Origin: CADCVW01 sp964251385 | GTDB lineage: Bacteria; Pseudomonadota; Alphaproteobacteria; Sphingomonadales; Sphingomonadaceae | Direction of reading: 5' to 3' | Length of the DNA stretch: 64,000 bases | NCBI GenBank assembly: GCA_964251385.1 | Contig: CAXUJK010000004.1 | Location: 1 to 64,000 of the forward strand | In this document: positions 9,085 through 18,171 of the stretch, piece by piece | How the letters are laid out: the number at the start of each line of letters is the position of its first letter | Numbering within the stretch: position 1 is the first letter of the stretch | Position numbers and translations under genes: made by a program | Notes under the pieces: generated by a model | Told to the model about the DNA's origin: nothing | Seen by the model: only the letters and a program-made list of their open reading frames with translations | Database searches by the model: none

Positions 9085-9480
9085 ATGGCGTTGACCGATC
9101 CTCTGGGCGACCTACTCACCCGCATCCGCAATGGCCAGCAGGCGAAGAAGGACAGCGTCGTCACGCCCGCATCGAAGCTGCGCGCGCGCGTCCTCGATGT
9201 GCTTGAGCGCGAAGGCTATATCCGCGGCTACTCGGAAGAGCCTATCGGCAAGCATGCTGGCTTGCGCATCGAGCTCAAATATTTCGAGGGCAAGCCCGCG
9301 ATCCAGCATGTGTCGCGCGTGTCGAAGCCGGGCCGCCGCGTCTACTCGGGATCGACCGACCTGCCGCGCGTCCGTAACGGGCTCGGCATCACGATCGTGT
9401 CCACGCCGCGTGGCGTCCTGAGCGATGCGGAAGCGCGCGACCAGAATGTCGGCGGCGAAGTGCTCGCGGAGGTATTTTGA
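9085..9480 (+). CDS. rpsH: 30S ribosomal protein S8
   Basis: S8 (131 aa) binds the 16S central domain and in E. coli represses the spc operon. MALTDPLGDLLTRIRNGQQA and the C-terminal GLGITIVSTPRGVLSDAEAR are diagnostic. It lies between rpsN and rplF with 1-nt gaps. Very sure of identity. I did not find an S8-like mRNA operator. Confidence 0.98.
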   Translation: MALTDPLGDLLTRIRNGQQAKKDSVVTPASKLRARVLDVLEREGYIRGYSEEPIGKHAGLRIELKYFEGKPAIQHVSRVSKPGRRVYSGSTDLPRVRNGLGITIVSTPRGVLSDAEARDQNVGGEVLAEVF

Positions 9481-9481
9481 T

Positions 9482-10015
9482 ATGAGCCGCATCGGAAAAG
9501 TCCCGGTCACCGTGCCGGGCGGCGTCACTGCCACCGCGTCCGAAGGCGTGCTGTCGGTCAAGGGGGCCAAAGGCGTCCTGACGATGCCGATGATCGACGA
9601 TCTCGACTACGGGATCGAAGAGGGCAAGATCACGGTCAAGCCGGCGAACGAGACCAAGCGCGCGCGTGCTTTCTGGGGCATGCATCGTACGCTGGTGCAG
9701 AACCTGGTCACGGGCGTCACGGACGGGTTCAGCAAGACGCTCGAAATTACCGGCGTCGGTTATCGCGCGGCGGTGCAGGGCAAGAATTTGCGCTTGCAGC
9801 TCGGGTACAGCCACGACGTCAATATCGACGTGCCGGCCGATCTCGACGTGAAGACGCCGGATCAGACGACCGTCGTGATCAGCGGCAACGATCGGCAGCG
9901 CGTCGGCCAGTTGGCCGCGGAAATCCGACGCTGGCGCAAGCCCGAGCCGTACAAGGGCAAGGGCATCAAGTATCGCGGCGAGTTCATCTTCCGCAAGGAA
10001 GGGAAGAAGAAGTAA
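9482..10015 (+). CDS. rplF: 50S ribosomal protein L6
   Basis: L6 (177 aa) binds 23S helix 97 near the factor-binding region. ATG 9482 gives MSRIGKVPVTVPGGVTATAS, the family start. The frame is open upstream into rpsH but that part is a shadow. The C-terminal signature PEPYKGKGIKYRGEFIFRKE is present. Its TAA overlaps the rplR ATG by one base. Very sure. Confidence 0.98.
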   Translation: MSRIGKVPVTVPGGVTATASEGVLSVKGAKGVLTMPMIDDLDYGIEEGKITVKPANETKRARAFWGMHRTLVQNLVTGVTDGFSKTLEITGVGYRAAVQGKNLRLQLGYSHDVNIDVPADLDVKTPDQTTVVISGNDRQRVGQLAAEIRRWRKPEPYKGKGIKYRGEFIFRKEGKKK

Positions 10016-10380
10016 TGGCGAAAATGTCCCTCTTCGAGCGGCGGCGTCGGCGCGTGCGCACGGCGATCAAGTCAAAGGGTTCGGTGCTCGGCAAGTCGCG
10101 GCCGCGATTGTCGATTCACCGTTCGGGTCGTCACATCTACGCCCAGCTGATCGACGATGCGCAGGGCCGCACGTTGGCTGCGGCCTCCTCGCTGGATGCC
10201 GACGGCAAGGGCAAGACCGGTGCGACGACCGAAGCCGCGGCCGAAGTCGGCAAGCGCGTGGCCGAACGCGCGGTTGCCGCCGGCGTCACAACCGTCGTCT
10301 TCGATCGCGGTGGGTTTCTGTATCACGGCCGCGTGAAAGCGCTGGCCGACGCGGCGCGCGCAAGCGGCCTGGAGTTTTAA
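10015..10380 (+). CDS. rplR: 50S ribosomal protein L18
   Basis: L18 (121 aa) binds 5S rRNA with L5. The basic N-terminus (FERRRRRVRTAIKSKG), RLSIHRSGRHIYAQLIDD and the C-terminal VVFDRGGFLYHGRVKALADA are family signatures. One base overlaps rplF and one base separates it from rpsE. Very sure. Confidence 0.98.
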   Translation: MAKMSLFERRRRRVRTAIKSKGSVLGKSRPRLSIHRSGRHIYAQLIDDAQGRTLAAASSLDADGKGKTGATTEAAAEVGKRVAERAVAAGVTTVVFDRGGFLYHGRVKALADAARASGLEF

Positions 10381-10381
10381 G

Positions 10382-11143
10382 ATGGCTGACGTAACCGAAG
10401 CAGGTCCTCCGCAGGACATCGTCAACCCGCAAGAGAACGCACCCCCCGCCGATGAGCGTTACCCCGCACGCGGTGGCCGTGGCGGTGGTCCCGGCCGTGG
10501 TGGCCCCGGCGGCAATCGTGGTGGGCCGGGCGGCAATCGTGGCGGCCCCGGCGGCAACCGCGGACGGCGTGACGGTCCTGGTGGCCGTGGCGGCCGCGAA
10601 GAGGGCGGCGAGGAGCTGATCGAAAAGCTCGTCCACATCAACCGCGTGTCCAAGACAGTAAAGGGCGGCAAGCGCTTCGGCTTCGCCGCGCTCGTCGTCG
10701 TCGGCGACGGCAAGGGCCGCGTCGGCTTCGGCAAGGGCAAGGCGCGCGAAGTGCCGGAAGCGATCACCAAGGGCACTGCCGCCGCCAAGAAGGCGATGGT
10801 GCGCGTGCCGTTGCGCGAAGGCCGTACGCTGCATCACGACGGCATGGGTCATTTCGGCGCGGGCCGTGTCTACGTCCGCTCGGCACCCTCGGGCACGGGT
10901 ATCATCGCGGGCGGCCCGATGCGTGCGATCTTCGAATCGCTCGGCGTCGCCGACGTGGTGACGAAGTCGACGGGCACGTCCAACCCGTACAACATGATCC
11001 GCGCGACGTTCGAGGCACTCGGCGAGCAGACGTCGCCCAAAGCGGTCGCGCAGCGTCGCGGCAAGAAGATCGCGGACCTGCTCGGTCGCGGCGGTGCGGC
11101 ACCGGCCGAAGCTGAAGCCGCCGCTGAAGCGGTCGTGGAGTAA
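10382..11143 (+). CDS. rpsE: 30S ribosomal protein S5 with Gly/Arg-rich N-terminal extension
   Basis: S5 (253 aa) acts in decoding fidelity and mRNA entry. The S5 double-stranded RNA-binding core begins near residue 77 (EELIEKLVHINRVSKTVKGG) and the C-terminal domain contains YVRSAPSGTGIIAGGPMRA. Before the core lies an extension with repeated GGNRGGPGGNRGG-type units (about residues 30-75), which E. coli S5 (167 aa) lacks. There is also an Ala/Glu-rich C-terminal tail. The extension looks disordered and RNA-binding, an RGG-like composition. The core is intact. Very sure of identity. Confidence 0.97.
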   Translation: MADVTEAGPPQDIVNPQENAPPADERYPARGGRGGGPGRGGPGGNRGGPGGNRGGPGGNRGRRDGPGGRGGREEGGEELIEKLVHINRVSKTVKGGKRFGFAALVVVGDGKGRVGFGKGKAREVPEAITKGTAAAKKAMVRVPLREGRTLHHDGMGHFGAGRVYVRSAPSGTGIIAGGPMRAIFESLGVADVVTKSTGTSNPYNMIRATFEALGEQTSPKAVAQRRGKKIADLLGRGGAAPAEAEAAAEAVVE

Positions 11144-11148
11144 GTACG

Positions 11149-11328
11149 ATGGCGTTGATCACTGTAACCCAGACCGGCTCCCCCATCCGCCGACCCGCAC
11201 ATCAGCGCGCGACGTTGATCGGGTTAGGCCTCAACAAGATGGGCCGTTCGGTCCAGCTCGAAGACACCCCCGACAACATGGGCGCGATCCGCAAGGTCGC
11301 GCACATGGTTCGGGTGGACACGAACTAA
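11149..11328 (+). CDS. rpmD: 50S ribosomal protein L30
   Basis: L30 is a small 50S protein. Translation from ATG 11149 to TAA 11326-11328 gives 59 residues starting MALITVTQTGSPIRRP and containing IGLGLNKMGRSVQLEDTPDN, the L30 signature. It lies between rpsE (5-nt gap) and rplO (54-nt gap). The second gap holds a small hairpin, CTCTCC/GGAGAG. Very sure. Confidence 0.96.
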   Translation: MALITVTQTGSPIRRPAHQRATLIGLGLNKMGRSVQLEDTPDNMGAIRKVAHMVRVDTN

Positions 11329-11382
11329 GCCCGCTCTCCGCCAGGAGAGTTCAGCGCGACAAAAGCGAAAGCGAGTGCACAC

Positions 11383-11913
11383 ATGAAACTTAACGACATC
11401 AGAGACAATCCCGGCGCGCGTAAGTCGCGCGTGCGGGTCGGCCGCGGCATCGGGTCGGGCGTCGGCAAGACCGCCGGGCGCGGGCAGAAGGGGCAGAAGA
11501 GCCGTTCGGGCGTCAGCATCGCCGGCTTCGAAGGCGGGCAGATGCCGCTCCACATGCGGATCCCCAAGCGCGGCTTCAACAACATCTTCGCCAAGGATTA
11601 TGCCGAGATCAACGTCGGTGCGCTCCAGAAGCTCGTCGACGCGGGCCTCGCGGTCGACGGGACGCTCGACCACGCCGCGCTGAAGGCGGCGGGCGTCGCG
11701 CGCGGCGGTAAGGACGGCGTGCGTCTGCTCGGTAAGGGCGAACTGACGGCGAAGCTGTCGCTCCGCGTCGCGGGCGCGTCGAAAGGCGCGATCGAGGCGG
11801 TCGAGCGGGCAGGAGGCTCGGTCGAGGTGATCGAAATTGTCGCCGCCAAGGACAAGGCCGCCGCCAAGAAGGGCAAGGTGCGGCAAGCCCGCATCGACGC
11901 GCGCAAGACCTAG
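11383..11913 (+). CDS. rplO: 50S ribosomal protein L15
   Basis: L15 (176 aa) is a late-assembly 50S protein. The Gly-rich N-terminal arm (RVGRGIGSGVGKTAGRGQKG) and EGGQMPLHMRIPKRGFNN are diagnostic. The C-terminus is Ala/Lys-rich and somewhat longer than E. coli L15 (144 aa). It precedes secY, as in all spc operons, with a hairpin between. Very sure. Confidence 0.98.
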   Translation: MKLNDIRDNPGARKSRVRVGRGIGSGVGKTAGRGQKGQKSRSGVSIAGFEGGQMPLHMRIPKRGFNNIFAKDYAEINVGALQKLVDAGLAVDGTLDHAALKAAGVARGGKDGVRLLGKGELTAKLSLRVAGASKGAIEAVERAGGSVEVIEIVAAKDKAAAKKGKVRQARIDARKT

Positions 11914-11924
11914 GCTTTCGTTTA

Positions 11925-11948
11925 GGGGTTGGGGCTGCGGCCAACCCC
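11925..11948 (+). terminator. Hairpin between rplO and secY
   Basis: GGGGTTGG (11925-11932) pairs with CCAACCCC (11941-11948) around an 8-nt loop. No T-run follows, so it is more likely an mRNA processing or attenuation hairpin that sets secY expression below the ribosomal genes than a full terminator. Confidence 0.4.
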
Positions 11949-12003
11949 GTCCTATATGGCGCTCAAGCAAGCGCGTGTTCGCGCCTCCAACAAGGTCTAA
12001 CGC

Positions 12004-13404
12004 ATGGCATCCGCAGCCGAACAGATGGCCGCCAACATTTCGATGGCGAGCTTCACCAAAGCCACCGAACTCAAGAAGCGCCTCTGGTTCACGCTCGGTG
12101 CGCTGATCATCTTCCGGATGCTGAGCTTCATCCCGCTACCCGGTATCGACCCGGGGCTCATGGCGCAGCTCTACAACACGCAGCGCGGCGGCGTGCTCGA
12201 CTTCTTCAACACCTTTTCGGGCGGCTCGTTGGAGCGTGCGTCTCTGATCGCGCTCGGCGTCATGCCCTACATCACGGCGTCGATCGTCGTTCAGCTCTCG
12301 ACCTCGCTCTCGCCGCACATGGCGGCCCTCAAGAAGGAAGGCGAGGCGGGTCGCAAGAAGATGAACCAGTACACGCGCTACGGCACCGTGTTCCTGACGA
12401 TCGTCCAGGGCTATTTCCTCGCCACCAGCCTGATGGGATCGGCGGGAACGCAGGGCATCAGCGTCGTCGTCAACCCCGGCAACATGTTCATCCTGTCGAC
12501 GATCGTGACGCTCGTCGGCGGCACCATGTTCCTCATGTGGCTCGGCGAGCAGATCACGTCGCGTGGCATCGGCAACGGCGTGTCGCTCATCATCATGGCG
12601 GGCATTGTGGCGTCGCTGCCGCGTGCGCTGGCGCAGGTGTTCGAGGGCGGGCGCACGGGAACGCTCTCGCCGCTCATCATCCTCGCGGTGCTGCTGCTCG
12701 CGGTCGGGCTGATCCTGTTCATCTGCTTCATGGAGCGCGCGCAGCGCCGCGTGTTGATTCAGTATCCCAAGCGCCAGACCGCGCGCGGCCAGATGCAGGC
12801 GGATCGCTCGCACCTGCCGCTCAAGATCAACACCGCGGGCGTCATCCCGCCGATCTTCGCGTCCTCGCTGCTGCTCATGCCGCTGACGATCGCGCAGTTC
12901 GCGGGCAACAAGGTGCAGGGCGAGTCCGCGTCCGGCGACTTCCTGATCACCCTGTCGACGTGGCTCGCGCACGGCTCACCGCTCTACATGGCGCTGTATG
13001 CGGCGGGGATTATCTTCTTCTGTTTCTTCTACACCGCGGTCGTGTTCAACCCGGAGGAGACCGCGACCAACCTCAAGCAGCACGGCGGCTTCATCCCCGG
13101 CATCCGGCCGGGCAAGAACACCGAGACCTATCTCGACTACGTCCTGACCCGCATCACTGTGGTCGGCGCGGCGTACCTGACGATCATCTGCCTCGTGCCC
13201 GAGTTCCTGATCAGCCGCGCGGGCATTCCTTTCTACCTGGGCGGCACCAGCCTGCTGATCGTGGTCAACGTGACGATGGATACCGTGACGCAAATCCAGT
13301 CGCACCTGATCGCGCATCAGTATGGCGACCTCATCAAGAAATCGAAGCTCAAGAGCGGCGCACGCGGAGCCGCGGTGCCGCCGCCGAAGGGCTTCCGCCG
13401 CTGA
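12004..13404 (+). CDS. secY: Preprotein translocase subunit SecY
   Basis: SecY (466 aa) is the channel of the SecYEG translocon in the inner membrane. Ten hydrophobic segments can be traced, starting with LWFTLGALIIFRMLSFIPLPG. The conserved stretches LGVMPYITASIVVQ, EQITSRGIGNGVSLIIMAGI and VFNPEETATNLKQHGGFIPG are intact. The start at 12004 adds an N-terminal soluble stretch of about 25 residues usual in alphaproteobacteria. It follows rplO at the end of the spc operon, and adk begins 22 nt after it. Very sure. Confidence 0.98.
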   Translation: MASAAEQMAANISMASFTKATELKKRLWFTLGALIIFRMLSFIPLPGIDPGLMAQLYNTQRGGVLDFFNTFSGGSLERASLIALGVMPYITASIVVQLSTSLSPHMAALKKEGEAGRKKMNQYTRYGTVFLTIVQGYFLATSLMGSAGTQGISVVVNPGNMFILSTIVTLVGGTMFLMWLGEQITSRGIGNGVSLIIMAGIVASLPRALAQVFEGGRTGTLSPLIILAVLLLAVGLILFICFMERAQRRVLIQYPKRQTARGQMQADRSHLPLKINTAGVIPPIFASSLLLMPLTIAQFAGNKVQGESASGDFLITLSTWLAHGSPLYMALYAAGIIFFCFFYTAVVFNPEETATNLKQHGGFIPGIRPGKNTETYLDYVLTRITVVGAAYLTIICLVPEFLISRAGIPFYLGGTSLLIVVNVTMDTVTQIQSHLIAHQYGDLIKKSKLKSGARGAAVPPPKGFRR

Positions 13405-13426
13405 CGCTCGCGTGTCACATAGGGTC

Positions 13427-14074
13427 ATGAACATCATCCTCCTGGGGCCGCCGGGCGCGGGCAAGGGCACGCAGGCGACCCGCCTGGAAGCCGAACGCGG
13501 CATGGTGCAGCTGTCGACCGGCAACATGCTGCGCGCCGCGGTCGCCGCGGGTTCGGCGGTCGGGCTCAAGGCCAAGGCGGTCATGGCGAGCGGGGGGCTC
13601 GTTTCCGACGAAATCGTGACCGGGATCCTGTCCGACCGTCTCGATCAGCCCGATGTTCGAAGCGGCTTCATCCTCGACGGTTATCCCCGCACCGAAGCGC
13701 AGGCGCGGGCGCTCGACGCGTTGCTGACCCGAAAAGGCATGGCGTTGCACCACGTCATCGAACTGTGCGTCGACGAGGCCGCGCTGACCGACCGCGTCAC
13801 CGGCCGCTTCAGCTGCTCGTCGTGCGGGGAAGGATATCACGACCGCTATAAGCTGCCCGCCGTGGCGCAGGTATGCGACGTGTGCGGATCGACCGTCTTC
13901 ACCCGCCGCGCCGACGACAACGCCGAAACCGTGCGTCAGCGCATGGCCGAGTACCACGCCAAGACCGCGCCCATACTGCCCCACTACGAAGCGCTCGGCC
14001 TCGTCCGCCGCGTCGACGGCATGGCCCCGATCGAAGCCGTCAACGCATCGATAGAGGCGATCCTGGTCGGCTAG
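13427..14074 (+). CDS. adk: Adenylate kinase with zinc-type lid
   Basis: Adk (215 aa) interconverts ATP + AMP and 2 ADP in the cytoplasm. ATG 13427 gives MNIILLGPPGAGKGTQATRL, with the P-loop GPPGAGKGT at residues 7-15. The lid carries four cysteines, C130, C133, C150 and C153, as in zinc-lid adenylate kinases. Upstream in-frame sequence runs back into secY and is a shadow. The 3' end overlaps the convergent membrane-protein gene by 35 nt, which marks the edge of an insertion, because rpsM normally follows here. Very sure. Confidence 0.98.
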   Translation: MNIILLGPPGAGKGTQATRLEAERGMVQLSTGNMLRAAVAAGSAVGLKAKAVMASGGLVSDEIVTGILSDRLDQPDVRSGFILDGYPRTEAQARALDALLTRKGMALHHVIELCVDEAALTDRVTGRFSCSSCGEGYHDRYKLPAVAQVCDVCGSTVFTRRADDNAETVRQRMAEYHAKTAPILPHYEALGLVRRVDGMAPIEAVNASIEAILVG

Positions 14075-16055
14075 ACTCGGCCGGATAGCCGCCGAGCGCG
14101 TCGCTCGGTACAGGCAAGGTCGCCCACACGTCCGGCGTGACCGCGATCCGCATCGCCACGCAGGTCGGGCCGAGCGTCACGCGGGGTTCGCCCGCATGCG
14201 CCGGGAGCGTCATGAACGAAATGCCGGTTTGTCTTGCCCGCGCATCGAGCAGCACCGGAAAACGCGCCGTCGTGCCCGCGGGATCGAGCGGGAACCAGCC
14301 GTCCTGCTTGCCCAGGCCGTTCTGCGCCATCAACAGCCGGCGCGGCGCCGGAAGCACGCGGTACGCGATCCGGACTTCGAAAAACTCGCCGGGTCCGTCG
14401 ATGAAGATGCGCTTGCGGTCGGTGGATACGCGGCAGGGGGCCGGCGTCCAGTCCGGCTGCTTCGCGCGAACCCAAAGGAACGTCTTGGGCGCGACGATGT
14501 CGATGCGGTAGTCGCGGAGCAGCGGTCCCCAGAACCACCAATTCGCGCTCAGCGACCAGCCCTGATATCCCCAGGTCGCCCACGGCCGCGAGCTGACGAC
14601 GAGCGGAGGTTTGGCTTCGATCAGCCCGGCGAAGGCCGCGCGTTCGTTGCCGAGCGCATGGATGGTGGAGTCGACGCGGCCCAGATTCTGGCGGCGCAGC
14701 GCGCTCCAAAGGCCCCAATACTCCTCGACGAATCCTTGCCGCGGCGTGTCGGCACGCGCCATGTACGCGCGCCATTCGATGGGAAGAAAGCCGCCCAGGC
14801 CGGCTTCCCGGTACATCGCCGGATCGCGCGACAGCCGGTCGCCGCGCCACGCATAGGCGGCGATGCCGGTGCCGGCGTACAGCAGGACCACTGCCCCCAG
14901 CGCGCGCGTCCCGTGCCGGGCAACGAAGGCGCCGACCCGTCCCGTCTCGAGCCGCGACCAGATCCACTTGACCGCGTACCCGGCGAAGACCAGCGCCGCC
15001 CACCATCGGATGGCGGAGAAGTAGCCCGGCTCGAGGTGTCCGCCCGCGAACGCGATCAGGCCTCCCGCCAGGACCGCCCACCCGATCAGCGCAAGCATCG
15101 CTTCTCCGGGATCGCGGGTTCGTGCGACGCGGACGGAGAAGACGGCGAGGACCGCTGCGGCGAAGATATGCGGCGGCGTCACCAGGATGCCGAAATCGGC
15201 CGGCGTGAAAAGGCGGCCGTCGAGCCATGGGCCGTAATACCACCATTGATCCCGGCCGACGCCGTTGACGAGGTAGTCGAGGAAGGGCAGCGGATGCCCC
15301 GCGGTCAGCAGCGTCACCGTCGCGGCGAACATCGCGCCCGCGCCCGCGCCCCCCGCGACGACGTTGGCGACCGTCCAGCGCCCGTTGCGGGTGAGGTCGA
15401 TCGCCATCACCAGCGCGGCCATCGCGGCGGCGGGCGGTCCGTAATCGTTCGACCACCACAGGATGCCGCCGCCGATCGCGCCGAAGCACAGGCTGCGCAC
15501 GTGGGGTGCGCGGACCCTGGCCATGACGAGCAGCAGCAGCGCGGCGCTCAGGTACGGCGCGAAACTGCGCAGCGGCCGCATCGAATTGCCCGGCTCCGCC
15601 TGCCCCAGGATGATCTCGTACATGGCCCGGCCCAGAAAGCCGCCTTTCGCGGCGCCGAGCGCCAGGGGGACCACGATCAGGGCCACGGCCAGCACGCGCG
15701 CGGACGGGATCTTCGGCGCGATCAGGCGCATGACGAGCGCGATCGTCCCCGCCGATGCCGCCATGATGACGAAATACGCGGCCGTCGCGCTCGCCGCCAG
15801 ATCGGACCCCGCCGCCTTGAACGGAAGGTAGGGCACATAGACCGTGGTCAGCCCCAGATACGGCAGGAAGTCGCGTCCCGGAAACTGACCGCTGTCGAGG
15901 CGAAACAATGCGCTCGCCGTCTGGAACGCACCGTCGACATGCCACGTCGGCAGCACCAGCGTGATCGTGCGGATCACGTACCACAGCCCGACCGCCGCCA
16001 CGGCGATCAGGCCGACCTCGCTTACGCTCCGGCGGGGCAAGCGAAGGTCCGTCAC
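14040..16055 (-). CDS. Polytopic membrane protein, possible GT-C type glycosyltransferase (copy A)
   Basis: 671 aa from a GTG start that overlaps the upstream paralogue's stop (GTGA). About ten to twelve hydrophobic segments fill residues 1-400. The last 270 residues are soluble and probably periplasmic. After the first membrane helix comes a conserved loop (HVDGAFQTASALFRLDSGQF, then PGRDFLPYLG) with acidic residues. This layout, an acidic first outer loop plus a C-terminal soluble domain, resembles GT-C glycosyltransferases that use lipid-linked sugars. I do not recognise a named family, so the function is inference. It is about the same length as, and collinear with, the gene at 16052-18013. 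It converges on adk with a 35-nt overlap. Confidence 0.75.
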   Translation of the reverse strand: MTDLRLPRRSVSEVGLIAVAAVGLWYVIRTITLVLPTWHVDGAFQTASALFRLDSGQFPGRDFLPYLGLTTVYVPYLPFKAAGSDLAASATAAYFVIMAASAGTIALVMRLIAPKIPSARVLAVALIVVPLALGAAKGGFLGRAMYEIILGQAEPGNSMRPLRSFAPYLSAALLLLVMARVRAPHVRSLCFGAIGGGILWWSNDYGPPAAAMAALVMAIDLTRNGRWTVANVVAGGAGAGAMFAATVTLLTAGHPLPFLDYLVNGVGRDQWWYYGPWLDGRLFTPADFGILVTPPHIFAAAVLAVFSVRVARTRDPGEAMLALIGWAVLAGGLIAFAGGHLEPGYFSAIRWWAALVFAGYAVKWIWSRLETGRVGAFVARHGTRALGAVVLLYAGTGIAAYAWRGDRLSRDPAMYREAGLGGFLPIEWRAYMARADTPRQGFVEEYWGLWSALRRQNLGRVDSTIHALGNERAAFAGLIEAKPPLVVSSRPWATWGYQGWSLSANWWFWGPLLRDYRIDIVAPKTFLWVRAKQPDWTPAPCRVSTDRKRIFIDGPGEFFEVRIAYRVLPAPRRLLMAQNGLGKQDGWFPLDPAGTTARFPVLLDARARQTGISFMTLPAHAGEPRVTLGPTCVAMRIAVTPDVWATLPVPSDALGGYPAESSRPGSPLSMR

Positions 16056-18013
16056 GAGCTGTCCTTGGATGGTGAGGTCCCATTCAGCGCTTGTGGCAGG
16101 ATCGCGCGAACGTCGGGGGTCATGGGAACGGCGGCGGCGGTGCAGCCCGTCACGGCCACCGCGCGCGGGCCGGCCGCCGGCGACACGCGGAACCGCACGC
16201 CCCGCGCGACCACCTCCGCATCGACGAACACGGGAAAGCGCGCGTGTCCGGCAGCGGCGTCGAGAGGAAACCAGCCGTCCGCCATGCCGAGACCGTTATA
16301 CGCCATTAGCAAGCGCCGCGCCGCAGGCTCCGTCCGGTAGGTCGCGTGGACATCGAACAGGCCGCCGGACGCGCCCTCGACAATCAGGCGGGTGCGGTCG
16401 GACGACACGCGGCAAGGCACGGGCTTCCAACCCGGCTGCTCGGCGCGCGTCCACAAGAAGGTTTTGGGCGATACGGCGACGATCCGGTGATTGCGGAGCA
16501 ACGGTGCGTAGAACCACCAGTTCACGCTCATGGACCACCCCTGGTACCCCAATGTTGTCGAAGGTCGCGACGAGATCATGAGCGGGCGCTTCATCTCGAT
16601 AGACTGGCCGTGCGCGACGCGTTCGTCGCCGAGCGCATGAATCGTCGAGTCGACCGCCCCGAAATGCTGTCGGCTCACCGCGCTCCATAAACCCCAGTAC
16701 TCCTCCACCACGTCCGATCCGGAAGACTTCGCGCGCGTCATGTAAGCGCGCCAACCGACCGGCAGGTATCCGCCGAGACCGTCTTCTCGGTAGAAGGCGG
16801 GATCGCGAGCGAGCTGATCCTGCCGCCAAGCGTAAGCGGCCGCTCCTGATGCCGCATACGTCAGAGCCACTCCCGCGAGAACGCGCTTGCTGTATCGACG
16901 AACCCAGGTTCCAAGCTGCTTAGGCTCAAGCCATGACCAAAGCCATCTGATCGCATGGGCGAGGACGACGAGGCCCGCCCACCAACGGAACGCGGCGAAA
17001 TAACCGATGTCGACATGCCCGCCGACCGTGGCGAGCAACCCGCCGGTGATTAGAGCGAGCCCGATCAGAGCGAGCATGGCCTCGTGGCGATCGCGACCGT
17101 GTGCCACGCGCACGCCCAGAGCGGCGAACACCGTAACCGCAAACAGGTGAGATGACGTCAGGAGGACGCTCAGGTCCGTCATTGCGAAGATGCGTGCGTC
17201 GAACCAAGGGCCGAAGTACCACCATTGATCCCTACCGACATCGACGAAGAGGTACTCCATGAAACGCCGTGGATGGAACGCCGTCAGCAGCGTCACCGTC
17301 GCGACCATGGTCGCGATCGCGCCTACCGCGCCGGCGGCGATGTTCGCGACCGAAAAACCGCGCGCGCGAACGAGGTCGACGCCCATGGTGACGGCAGCCA
17401 TGGCGGCGGCAGGCGGTCCATAGTCGCTGGACCACCAGAAGATGCCACCGCCGATCGCACCGAAGCACAGGTTGCGCTTGGCCGGCGTGCGCACCTTGTC
17501 GAGAACGACCAGGAGCAACGCGGCGCTCAGGTACGGTGCGGAGCTTCGTAACGACCGCATGGAGTTACCCGGGACGATCTGCCCCAGGAGCGTTTCCTCG
17601 AATGCCTCGTACAGATATCCCGACTTTGCCGCGCCGAGTGCCAACGGCATGGTGATCAAGGCGACGATGAAGACGCGTGCGGACGGCAATGTCGGGGTGA
17701 CGAGGCGTATGGATAGCACGATCGTCGCCGCCGACGCCGCCATGACGACGACGTACGCGGCCGTTGCGCTTGCCGCGAGATCGGAGCCTGCCGCCTTGAA
17801 CACGGGAAAGGGAACGTAGACCGCCGCCAGCCCCAGATAAGGTAGAAAATCGCGCCCTGGGAATTGGCCGCTATCGAGCCGGAAAAGTCCGCTCGCGGTT
17901 TGAAAGGCGCCGTCGACATGCAAGGTCGGCACGTTCAGCGTTACCGCACGGACGATGAAGATCAGGCCGACAAACGTCGCGAGCAGCATGAGCAAGTCGG
18001 ACCGGCGTCGCAC
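16052..18013 (-). CDS. Polytopic membrane protein, possible GT-C type glycosyltransferase (copy B)
   Basis: 653 aa from a GTG at 18013. An ATG at residue 9 (17989) is an alternative start. It is a tandem paralogue of the gene at 14040-16055 along its whole length. It has the same first-loop motif (HVDGAFQTASGLFRLDSGQF), the same DYGPPAAAMAA and GRDQWWYFGPW segments, and the same soluble C-terminal part with YQGWSMSVNWWFYAPLL. Four bases overlap with copy A, so the two are co-transcribed. The pair sits between adk and rpsM, transcribed against the ribosomal operon. They could work as a pair in cell-surface glycan synthesis, but no substrate can be named. Confidence 0.75.
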   Translation of the reverse strand: MRRRSDLLMLLATFVGLIFIVRAVTLNVPTLHVDGAFQTASGLFRLDSGQFPGRDFLPYLGLAAVYVPFPVFKAAGSDLAASATAAYVVVMAASAATIVLSIRLVTPTLPSARVFIVALITMPLALGAAKSGYLYEAFEETLLGQIVPGNSMRSLRSSAPYLSAALLLVVLDKVRTPAKRNLCFGAIGGGIFWWSSDYGPPAAAMAAVTMGVDLVRARGFSVANIAAGAVGAIATMVATVTLLTAFHPRRFMEYLFVDVGRDQWWYFGPWFDARIFAMTDLSVLLTSSHLFAVTVFAALGVRVAHGRDRHEAMLALIGLALITGGLLATVGGHVDIGYFAAFRWWAGLVVLAHAIRWLWSWLEPKQLGTWVRRYSKRVLAGVALTYAASGAAAYAWRQDQLARDPAFYREDGLGGYLPVGWRAYMTRAKSSGSDVVEEYWGLWSAVSRQHFGAVDSTIHALGDERVAHGQSIEMKRPLMISSRPSTTLGYQGWSMSVNWWFYAPLLRNHRIVAVSPKTFLWTRAEQPGWKPVPCRVSSDRTRLIVEGASGGLFDVHATYRTEPAARRLLMAYNGLGMADGWFPLDAAAGHARFPVFVDAEVVARGVRFRVSPAAGPRAVAVTGCTAAAVPMTPDVRAILPQALNGTSPSKDSS

Positions 18014-18142
18014 GGCGGCGTAGGATCGAACCAGGGAGCACCTACGGCGGGACTGAACAACTGATTACCGACCTTAGAGCTTCCTGCGGCAAAGACAAAG
18101 TCGCCCCGCGATACGTCGGGCCGCCGCACGCCCGCGCTCTGC

Positions 18143-18171
18143 TTGACACGCGCACGCACGACACGTATTTG
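18143..18171 (+). promoter_or_regulatory. Sigma70-type promoter for rpsM-rpsK-rpoA
   Basis: TTGACA at 18143-18148, a 17-nt spacer, and TATTTG at 18166-18171 make a near-consensus promoter 129 nt upstream of rpsM. It lies in the 286-nt gap between the divergent membrane gene and rpsM. This would make the alpha operon independent of spc-operon transcription, which the inserted minus-strand pair would otherwise interrupt. Confidence 0.7.

Noticed and set aside
14196..16340. 714-aa plus-strand frame across the membrane-protein pair
   Set aside because: Arg/Ala-rich shadow; the minus-strand paralogues have matching membrane topology and motifs.
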